DNA from: an uncultured Bacteroidales bacterium
GTDB lineage: Bacteria; Bacteroidota; Bacteroidia; Bacteroidales; Paludibacteraceae
NCBI GenBank assembly: GCA_902778935.1
Contig: CACYZT010000002.1
Coordinates: forward strand, 310,001 to 374,000
Direction: 5' to 3'
Length of the DNA: 64,000 bases
The notes below the pieces were generated by a model that was not told the origin of the DNA, searched no databases, and saw nothing but the letters and a program-made list of their open reading frames with translations. The translations under genes and the position numbers were made by a program. Below are positions 50,901 through 56,495 of this stretch, in pieces. Numbering within the stretch: the stretch's first letter is position 1; every line of letters starts with the position of its first letter.

Positions 50901-51306
50901 CGCGCCCGACTTCTTCAGTTGCCTGCACATTATTTTCCTCCGCCTGCTTAATCTGCCGGCTATATCTACCCAGCCAGCTCTTGACATTAGCAGGCATGTT
51001 GTCCGTGCGGAAGTAACCCTCGTTGGAGTACGCCAAAATCGGTCGCACCACATCGTTTGCCGCCACCATTACCCATCCTTCGCCATTCGCATTCTCATAG
51101 ATATAATACTGCGGCTCCTCTGCCTGTGTCGCAGCTGCAGCCTTTAGCACCATTCGTTTCGCCGGAGCACGATGAACACCCGAAGCCGGCTGAGCTACGT
51201 TCATAAAATTGTTCGCAACAACCGCCGCATCTTCTACACTCACGCGCTCCGCCCACATATTCAGCGCCATGACGCACGCGAAACCAATAATCAAAACCTT
51301 TTTCAT
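47920..51306 (-). CDS. C10 family cysteine protease (streptopain-like), 1128 residues
   Basis: A 1128-residue paralogue of the next gene and first in the operon. Signal peptide to about residue 19, pro-region 'RVSVEDAAVVANNFMNVAQ', peptidase C10 domain with Cys183 in LVGCVATAMAQVMYYW, His360 in GGHSFICDGYD and 'YHFNFGWSGYCDGYYDVD'. Beyond residue 420 come several accessory beta domains, including GW-type repeats ('KEFVGWTATENYE', 'YTFVGWWGATLPED', each ending in YYA(V/I)Y), and the sorting-type tail (QKLLRNGQLVIIRGE). The longer C-terminus is the main difference from its neighbour and may bind host or glycan targets. Confidence 0.93.
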   Translation of the reverse strand: MKKVLIIGFACVMALNMWAERVSVEDAAVVANNFMNVAQPASGVHRAPAKRMVLKAAAATQAEEPQYYIYENANGEGWVMVAANDVVRPILAYSNEGYFRTDNMPANVKSWLGRYSRQIKQAEENNVQATEEVGREWRRLRRGLSPRNATPVVSPLIQTKWDQDDPYWNLCPMSGSNHTLVGCVATAMAQVMYYWKWPKQGTGSHSYSTESLGLSCSADFANTTYDWDNMLLIYNGYFPEGSSNWTTSGVPTPTTAQKNAIATLMYHCGVAVAMDYNISSAGGSGAYTIRPNASLTTAKCALNALYQNFGYNSSTIKGYNREGGYGYSQVSDADWHNYLKTELDAARPVMYAGADDEGGHSFICDGYDNTTPTRKYHFNFGWSGYCDGYYDVDNLVPGIGGSGAGNGSYNDSQDIIIGIQPPETGHEVVKNATGCTISCTNYAKNGEDFAATITPTDETYDFTSLTVQLGSATLTLNTDYTLSADHQTLTINASAISGDENNDLTITAVWTKSRYLYALLGENCTPDDLSGTLAMSGVALELTILPDEGYTLADASCWDVEMGDETLVYGTDFTYDASTGAFSIASVTGDVLIFVYGGKSVTWMSNGEVFETNLAFSNIIRLPENEPVACVDKEFVGWTATENYESATVAPTFAEDGDTYTVDTYYAVYATPGEGGIATWNLVTNAATLKAGDVLVIANAANEVTAGALSSQILGAVSSTFSNSQISSLGVGTLEFTLGGTSGAWTLSTANNGLLGATAVKKLAWDGGTTTWSISISDGDATIQNGTDSYGRFLYNKTNPRFTTYTSDVTAAMLLPQLYRKSNGGSSYSDYSTTCTTPEPPEPVYYTIRFFDKGVQVGETQSVLKNSQPEVPSDPEACDGYTFVGWWGATLPEDNTTAHTWTTDFKATRDTTYYAIYSRTEESGLSNKYEKISLLNELTDGNYVVAGDGAYALKNTVYNNYYLSTQSVSPSNNAITNPGAAIIWQLTRLDNTISFYNAAVDKYAYLYKSGSYYDVGLRDEVYWFNVSVTNDNWSFEASDYAGQYMVYFIYSGKSTTYEFAAKPSSTTTIKLYKQGTNSTAYYSSEGCSSTTEIENTAIVPMAQKLLRNGQLVIIRGEAVYTITGERIQ

Positions 51307-51348
51307 CTAATATCGGATATTTATATGTCCTATTTTTCAAATAGCCTG

Positions 51349-51379
51349 CAAAGTTACAACATTTTTCTCAAATACACAA
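51349..51379 (-). promoter_or_regulatory. Promoter of the C10 protease operon
   Basis: Minus strand: TTG (51379-51377) and TAACTTTG (51356-51349), 23 nt apart, 43 nt before the first ATG. All five genes to 44497 can be read from it, as gaps between them are at most 38 nt. Confidence 0.75.
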
Positions 51380-51473
51380 GGATTTGTCCATAAAAAACGA
51401 ATTTATTTTCATTTTGCAGCGGGAAACCTCTATTATTCGCGCGATAGTGAAAACAAGCACAATCGTTGAGGCA

Positions 51474-51506
51474 ACAAAGGGTAAAGTAAGAGGCAAGTAA
51501 GGGTAA
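51474..51506 (+). repeat. Purine-rich 11-bp-type repeat between divergent promoters
   Basis: CAACAAAGGGT, AAAGTAAGAGG, CAAGTAAGGGT are approximate 11-bp units in the 426-nt gap between the C10 operon and the 976-residue protein gene. Confidence 0.4.
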
Positions 51507-51507
51507 A

Positions 51508-51566
51508 ACCGTATCCCACCCTACCCTATATATACTATGTATATATCCCGTGATTTTGAATATATA
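51508..51566 (+). repeat. Dispersed palindromic repeat, copy 2
   Basis: CCGTATCCCACCC, TATACTATGTATATAT and GATTTTGAAT occur in the same order and spacing as on the minus strand at 11285-11222. It lies about 60 nt upstream of the next promoter. Confidence 0.7.
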
Positions 51567-51627
51567 GGCCTAATTGTGTAAAAATTGACACTTTTTGCGA
51601 AAAATTCGATTTTTCTCCTTTTTTATT

Positions 51628-51658
51628 TGCGTATGTGCGCGAAAAACAGTATATTTGC
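51628..51658 (+). promoter_or_regulatory. Promoter of the 976-residue secreted protein gene
   Basis: TTG at 51628 in TTGCGTATGTGCGCGAA and TATATTTG at 51651-51658, 23 nt apart. About 50 nt around it are nearly repeated at 54798-54852. Confidence 0.75.
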
Positions 51659-51732
51659 ACCCGATTTGCAAAGTATAATTAGCAAAAGCTATTATAAAAC
51701 CCAAAATTTTCGTTTAACTAAAACACAAAAAC

Positions 51733-54663
51733 ATGAAAAAATTATTTACTTTTGCAGCTGCCTTATTGGCTTCGTTGACAATGATGGCGCAGAGCTACAC
51801 TACGCTCTTCTCGACGGATTTCAGCGATGCAAGTTGGGCAGGACACGACACCATTTGTAAGGGTGCCACAGCGGAAGAAACCATCAATGGTATTTTCTTC
51901 AGAAGCGCGAACAACTCAAAGTATTACACCATCGCTGATGGCGCTTTGACGTTCTGCGACAACAACTCCGGTAACGCTTATTTTATGGCTATTCCTGTTC
52001 AAAACGTAAACGACTCTGTTATCGTTACCATCGGAACTGTTGACAACAGTCAACGCGTTAACTATTTGTTCCGCGAGACGAATGTTATCAGCACCAGTAG
52101 TGTCAGTATGACTTCTACCGCTGCCAGCATCAACACCAACAAATCGATTACTATCAAGTATGCAATGAAGACGGATAGTACCGTAGCATTGGTAATGTTG
52201 GGTCGTCAAGGTTCCGGACAAAAGACGGTTATCAAATCCATCACTGTATCCACACTGAGCGGCGGTGAACCTCCGGTTCCTTCTACCGATTCCGTTGCTG
52301 CTGCAACTATTTCCGGTGCAGACTCATGCTACGTAGGCAAATCTGTTACGCTGACTTGTACCGCAGAGCACGCTACCACGTATCAATGGTACAACACCGA
52401 TGGTATTATTGAAGGTGCAACGGCAAAAACATACGTATTTACTCCGGCAGCAGAAGGCATTTACGGTTTCTACTGCATGGCTTCCAACCAATACAACACG
52501 AACCCTGTTCGTTCGAACTCTCTTATCGTTACTGCAACCATCAAACCTGCTGCTGTTCCATGTGCAAATATTATTCCTGCTTCTTCCGGAACAGTTCCTA
52601 CAGAAGTAGGTGCCGAAATAGATTTGGATTTAATGTCCGATGGTGGTAAGTTGATTGTTGCAGGTATGAAAACCCCGGGTGAGAGTTTTGTTTACAGCCA
52701 ATATGGTCTTGGTTTCATGAAAGGTGGTGCTGATTCCATCCGCGTTGAATTCAACAATTATATTGCCGAAGGTTCCGTTATCAAACTTGTGATAGTTTCC
52801 AATGGAACCGGCGATCGCGGTCTTAAACTTCAGACACTTGCCAAAAGCGTGCTTTTGAATGCCTCCTGGAATGCTGCTGCAGCTGCCGAAGTAAAAGAAT
52901 TCGAGTACGAAGTTCCGGCTGGTAGCGCACTTATCGGCACAAATAAGATCCTGCTCCAACGCAACAACTCCGTATATCTGCAGAGCGTTTCTATGGCAGA
53001 CTGCGGCGATCCTGTTCCGGGAACTGGAACTGACTACACTCCGATTCTGAATGTAAACAAGTCTTCTGTTGATTTGGATGTAACTGCTGCTGTTGCAGAA
53101 CCGACGGCTTCGGTAGTTTACACCGGTAAGCATCTTGTTCCTGGCGAGTATGCACTGACCGTTCCTGATTTGGCAGGTCTGACCGTTAATCCGGTTGCAG
53201 TAACTGTTGGCGCTGATAGTCTTCTTAACGCAACTATTAATCTTTCTTTCACCAGTGATGTTGAAATAGCTGCAGCTAGTTCCTCTATTAGCCTTACGAT
53301 TGGCGACCTTACCAAGAGCGTAACTATCAACTATTCGGCAACATTGGCGAAAGCGTATATGAGTTCTCTGAATATTGAGCAATTTGTTCTTGATAATGGC
53401 AAATCGGGTGACATCGCTTCCGCTCTGACCGCTGCACATATCGATTTCGCGAACATCAACGACCTCGATTCGCTCAATGACCTTGAGAACAAGGCCAACC
53501 GCAACTACGCTTATCTTGGTTTGAAATTGAAGACCAGCGGTGCTTTCATTGCAGGTTGGATACACACAGGCGATACAATTAATGTGAAATTCGGTGCTGT
53601 TGGTGGCGACATCAAAGTGCGCATCAATGGTGCAGAGCAGACCTTTGCAAAGGCTGACTTAGAAAACAATGTACTCGGCCGTCGTGCAGCTACTGAAGAG
53701 TACCTCGAGCTTATCACTACTTCAGGAAGCACCGTTGTTCTCAAGCAAATTATAATCAACGAGAATACCGCAGAAGTAGAACTCCCTGCTCCGAGCGCAT
53801 ATCTTATTACCTGTGCAGAGGCAGAACACGGTTCTGTAACAGTAAATTGGGAGGACAAGAAATATCGTACTCCGGTTGGCGCAACCGTTACCGTTACTCC
53901 GACTCCGGCAGAGGGATACCATGTAGCTTCCGTAACTGCCGGTGATGCTGTTCTTGTTCCGGTAGAGGGTGTTTATTCCTTCGTAATGATTGCTCAAGAT
54001 ATCACCGTTAGCGCTACTTTCGCAGCGGACGAGCCTGTCGTACCGACGCTCTATGCTGTTACGTGTGATGGTGATACCGAGAACGGAGCTGTGGGCATTG
54101 AAGGTGGTTTGTTGAACTTCGAGGCAGGCGTTGAGATTACCCTCACAAATATACCTGAAGAAGGTTACGAACTCGATGAGTACATCGTTTACAAGACCGG
54201 CGAACCGACTACGCTTGTTACCGTAACAGATGGCAAGTTCATCATGCCGGCTTATGACGTAACCGTTTCTGCTACATTCAAACTCATCCCTGTTGTCGAG
54301 ATGTTCACCGTTACTCTCGGCACATACGAGCACGGAAACGTAGCATTCATCGAGCCGAACGAGGGCAACAAGTACGAGGCTGGCGCAGAAGTACGTCTGA
54401 GCGTTACTCCGGCTGAGGGTTACGAACTCGAGGCTATCAGTCTGGAAGGCATCGACTTGGCTATCCCGGTTGTTGACGGCGTTGCTTCGTTCAACATGCC
54501 GGCTCAGAATGTAACCGTACTGGCTACCTTCATACTGTCAAGCGGCCAAGGCTTCGACAATATCGACGCTTCCATGAAGGCTACCAAGCGCATCATCAAC
54601 GGCAAGCTGTTCATCGAGAAGAACGGCAAGCTCTACGATGCACAGGGCGCAATGGTTAAGTAA
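51733..54663 (+). CDS. Secreted multidomain protein, 976 residues, with InlB-like repeats
   Basis: A 976-residue protein with a signal peptide (cleavage after MMAQ). Domains in order: a beta-sandwich (20-165), an Ig-like domain ('CYVGKSVTLTCTAEHATTYQWYNTDG', 195-265), a second beta region, a module at about 540-675 shared with the 912-residue protein ('SSLNIEQFVLDNGKSGD', 'YAYLGLKLKTSG', 'VVLKQIIINE'), and three repeats of 'HGSVTVN...GATVTVTPTPAEGYHV...VTVSATF' type (divergent InlB B-repeat) from about 690. The sorting-type tail (FDNIDA...KRIINGKLFIEKNGKLY) closes it. No enzyme motif. Likely a surface binding protein. Confidence 0.83.
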   Translation: MKKLFTFAAALLASLTMMAQSYTTLFSTDFSDASWAGHDTICKGATAEETINGIFFRSANNSKYYTIADGALTFCDNNSGNAYFMAIPVQNVNDSVIVTIGTVDNSQRVNYLFRETNVISTSSVSMTSTAASINTNKSITIKYAMKTDSTVALVMLGRQGSGQKTVIKSITVSTLSGGEPPVPSTDSVAAATISGADSCYVGKSVTLTCTAEHATTYQWYNTDGIIEGATAKTYVFTPAAEGIYGFYCMASNQYNTNPVRSNSLIVTATIKPAAVPCANIIPASSGTVPTEVGAEIDLDLMSDGGKLIVAGMKTPGESFVYSQYGLGFMKGGADSIRVEFNNYIAEGSVIKLVIVSNGTGDRGLKLQTLAKSVLLNASWNAAAAAEVKEFEYEVPAGSALIGTNKILLQRNNSVYLQSVSMADCGDPVPGTGTDYTPILNVNKSSVDLDVTAAVAEPTASVVYTGKHLVPGEYALTVPDLAGLTVNPVAVTVGADSLLNATINLSFTSDVEIAAASSSISLTIGDLTKSVTINYSATLAKAYMSSLNIEQFVLDNGKSGDIASALTAAHIDFANINDLDSLNDLENKANRNYAYLGLKLKTSGAFIAGWIHTGDTINVKFGAVGGDIKVRINGAEQTFAKADLENNVLGRRAATEEYLELITTSGSTVVLKQIIINENTAEVELPAPSAYLITCAEAEHGSVTVNWEDKKYRTPVGATVTVTPTPAEGYHVASVTAGDAVLVPVEGVYSFVMIAQDITVSATFAADEPVVPTLYAVTCDGDTENGAVGIEGGLLNFEAGVEITLTNIPEEGYELDEYIVYKTGEPTTLVTVTDGKFIMPAYDVTVSATFKLIPVVEMFTVTLGTYEHGNVAFIEPNEGNKYEAGAEVRLSVTPAEGYELEAISLEGIDLAIPVVDGVASFNMPAQNVTVLATFILSSGQGFDNIDASMKATKRIINGKLFIEKNGKLYDAQGAMVK

Positions 54664-54678
54664 CAAGACCTCTCTCGA

Positions 54679-54744
54679 CTCATTCTCGGCTCATTCTCGG
54701 CTCATTCTCGAGTCAATACCGAGTCAATACCGAGTCAATACCGA
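54679..54744 (+). repeat. Six-unit 11-bp tandem array after the 976-residue protein gene
   Basis: CTCATTCTCGG twice, CTCATTCTCGA, then GTCAATACCGA three times, in unbroken 11-bp register. The two halves are partly complementary. It begins 15 nt after the stop. Confidence 0.92.
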
Positions 54745-54756
54745 GAGATAAATTTC

Positions 54757-54788
54757 AACAGCTCGCCTCCGCGGGCTGTTGATTTTTT
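54757..54788 (+). terminator. Rho-independent terminator
   Basis: CAACAGC ... GCTGTTG with inner GC pairs, followed by ATTTTTT. Ends the 976-residue protein transcript. Confidence 0.8.
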
Positions 54789-54797
54789 GTACAAAAT

Positions 54798-54960
54798 GCA
54801 TTTTTTCTCCTTATTTATTTGCGTATGTGCGCGAAAAGTAGTATCTTCGACCTTCTTCCCCAAAGGGGGCCCCTTCGAAGCTATGTTCGCACTTTCGTGC
54901 AAACAACAATCTTTTTAGCACAAAACTACGCTTGTGCAAGCACAGACGATATTTTTTTGC
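54798..54960 (+). ncRNA. Degenerate promoter copy with possible small RNA
   Basis: The 50 nt at 54798-54852 nearly repeat the promoter region of the 976-residue protein gene: TTG at 54819, and TATCTTCG (one mismatch) 23 nt later at 54842. No gene follows. The next 100 nt hold small stems (CCCC-AAA-GGGG, GCAC-TTTC-GTGC, GCTTG-TG-CAAGC) and a T-run at 54952-54958. It could be a decayed promoter or a small RNA gene; evidence is weak. Confidence 0.25.
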
Positions 54961-54968
54961 TAAAAACC

Positions 54969-54999
54969 TTGTACATTTGAAAATTTTGTTGTATCTTTG
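54969..54999 (+). promoter_or_regulatory. Promoter of the ParE-type toxin-antitoxin pair
   Basis: TTG at 54969 and TATCTTTG at 54992-54999, 23 nt apart. The start codon is ATG 55027 after AAAGGAGGT, a strong Shine-Dalgarno sequence that is unusual in this window. Confidence 0.75.
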
Positions 55000-55026
55000 C
55001 ACCGAAATTCGAAAAAGGAGGTAATT

Positions 55027-55278
55027 ATGTGCATTTTGGAAAGAAATACAAGAAGTATTACTGTTAGAATGTCACCCAAACGCTGGGAGAGACTAATGGT
55101 ATTAGAACGCCAGGCTAAAGAATTAGAAAAGATTGCACGCGCAGCAGCTATGCCAGCCGTGCAAATAGATCCGGATTTTAAGAGTAAACCAACATACACT
55201 GTTGACGAATTTATAGATACATTAGCCAAAGACCTTGGCCAACATTATGGTGTAGACGATATTCGTAATGTAAGATGA
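55027..55278 (+). CDS. Antitoxin of a RelE/ParE-type module
   Basis: An 83-residue protein starting at ATG 55027. 'NTRSITVRMSPKRWERLMVLERQAKELEKIARAAA' fits a DNA-binding N-terminus and helix, and the C-terminal 'PTYTVDEFIDTLAKDLGQHYGVDDIRNVR' would wrap the toxin. The stop overlaps the toxin start by 4 nt, the normal order for type II modules. The antitoxin family is not clear to me; the call rests on position and size. Confidence 0.75.
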   Translation: MCILERNTRSITVRMSPKRWERLMVLERQAKELEKIARAAAMPAVQIDPDFKSKPTYTVDEFIDTLAKDLGQHYGVDDIRNVR

Positions 55279-55577
55279 AAACGTACGACATTCGGTTTAC
55301 GGAACAAGGTATGCAGGATGAAAAGATACTTTTCTATCACATATGCGAAAAAGTGCATGCCCCTTTGACAGCCCAAAGATATATATCCGGCCTAAGAAAA
55401 GCCATTCTCCAGTTGGAATACTCCGCAGGAGTTCATCCCATAGACGAAGATTTGTCCAAAGTGTTGGGATTAAAAGTTTACCGTATTTATTATAAACAAG
55501 TGGCTATTATCTACACCATAGAAGAAAATTTAGTATATATACATCACATTATTCCTCAAAAGATGGTGATTTTCTAA
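55275..55577 (+). CDS. RelE/ParE family toxin
   Basis: A 100-residue basic protein with the RelE/ParE pattern: 'YDIRFTEQGMQDEKILFYHICEKVHAPLTAQRYISGLRKAILQLEYSAGVHPI' and the C-terminal strands 'GLKVYRIYYKQVAIIYTIEENLVYIHHIIPQKMVIF'. Family members cut mRNA at the ribosome or poison gyrase; which applies here cannot be told. An A/T-rich hairpin with a T-run follows at 55635-55669. Confidence 0.82.
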   Translation: MKTYDIRFTEQGMQDEKILFYHICEKVHAPLTAQRYISGLRKAILQLEYSAGVHPIDEDLSKVLGLKVYRIYYKQVAIIYTIEENLVYIHHIIPQKMVIF

Positions 55578-55634
55578 ATCTTTCTCTCCTAACATCCTCC
55601 TGCCAAGATTGTAGAAAAATAGCGACAAATTAAC

Positions 55635-55669
55635 GAAAAAGGGTAAAAAATCAACTTTTTACCTTTTTT
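55635..55669 (+). terminator. Terminator of the ParE-type module
   Basis: GGTAAAAA-ATCAAC-TTTTTACC, flanked by A- and T-runs (T7 after the stem). It ends just before the mntA promoter. Confidence 0.65.
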
Positions 55670-55671
55670 TC

Positions 55672-55702
55672 TTGCATATATGCAAAATTAGTTGTACCTT
55701 TG
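55672..55702 (+). promoter_or_regulatory. Promoter of mntA-hepT with perfect palindromic -33 region
   Basis: TTGCATATATGCAA (55672-55685) is a perfect 14-bp palindrome; TACCTTTG follows at 55695-55702, 23 nt after the TTG. ATG 55732 lies 30 nt further. Confidence 0.8.
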
Positions 55703-55731
55703 CACAGATTTTGCAAAACAGACATAGCAAA

Positions 55732-56034
55732 ATGAGTACTGAAATCACCAATATGATACCAAAGATGAAGCGCTTTTTCGCCACTCAACCGGTTAAGAGA
55801 GCTTATTTATTTGGGTCCTTTTCGCGCGGAGAAGAAATGCCGGATAGCGATGTGGACATATTGGTTGATTTGGATAAAACCAAGCCTGTAGGTTTGTTCC
55901 AATATGTGAATATGAAGCTTGATTTGCAAGACCTGCTGAACCGAGAGGTGGACTTGGTAGAGAACGGAGAATTGCTGCCTTTCGCACAAGAATCCGCCGA
56001 CAGAGACAAACTGCTGATTTATGAGAGAGCATAA
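55732..56034 (+). CDS. mntA: MntA-type nucleotidyltransferase antitoxin
   Basis: A 100-residue minimal nucleotidyltransferase. The active-site pattern is GSFSRGEEMPDSDVDILVD (GSx10DxD). In MntA/HepT modules this protein adds AMP to the HEPN toxin and so silences it. The start is ATG 55732; the open frame reaches further upstream only through the promoter. It overlaps the HEPN gene by 14 nt. Confidence 0.88.
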   Translation: MSTEITNMIPKMKRFFATQPVKRAYLFGSFSRGEEMPDSDVDILVDLDKTKPVGLFQYVNMKLDLQDLLNREVDLVENGELLPFAQESADRDKLLIYERA

Positions 56035-56371
56035 GCGCGACAAGGAACGGCTGGAGCACATCTTGGATGCGATAAAAGTCATCGAGAACGGGCTTGCAAC
56101 ATACTCCAAGGAGGAACTGTTAGATACTCCGTTGTTCTACTATGGATTAGTCAAGCAGGTAGAAATCATTGGAGAGGCAGCAAACTTGTTAACAATAGAG
56201 TTCCGCGAATCGCACAGCGAAGTTGACTGGCGTCCTATTGTAAACATGCGCAATGTACTGGTACATGACTACATTCATATCAGCAAGGACATTTTGTGGG
56301 TAACCTTAACGCAGGACATTCCTGAGTTAAAGAAGCACATTGAGCGGTATTATGACAAAATGAATTCTTGA
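56021..56371 (+). CDS. hepT: HepT-type HEPN (DUF86) RNase toxin
   Basis: A 116-residue helical HEPN protein. The catalytic RNase motif Rx4HxY is seen in MRNVLVHDYIH, and 'YYGLVKQVEIIGEAANLL' is typical of DUF86. It pairs with the nucleotidyltransferase upstream to form a type VII toxin-antitoxin module. The motif is intact, so the toxin is probably active. Confidence 0.9.
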   Translation: MREHKRDKERLEHILDAIKVIENGLATYSKEELLDTPLFYYGLVKQVEIIGEAANLLTIEFRESHSEVDWRPIVNMRNVLVHDYIHISKDILWVTLTQDIPELKKHIERYYDKMNS

Positions 56372-56399
56372 CTATCAGGACATTTGCCACAGCAATAAG

Positions 56400-56419
56400 C
56401 ATTCCGAAGCGTCGGAATG
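56400..56419 (+). terminator. Hairpin after hepT
   Basis: CATTCCGA-AGCG-TCGGAATG, a perfect 8-bp stem 29 nt after the hepT stop. There is no U-run at once after it. No TAnnTTTG promoter was found between it and the next gene. Confidence 0.5.
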
Positions 56420-56495
56420 ACACTATAGAAAAACAACTTTTTACAACTTTTTATTAATAAACTTTTTTATTTAACTTATTAAAATTTATTGTATT

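Noticed and set aside
54679-54744. Possible CRISPR array
   Set aside because: The 11-bp units are directly adjacent with no unique spacers, and no cas gene is present anywhere in the window.
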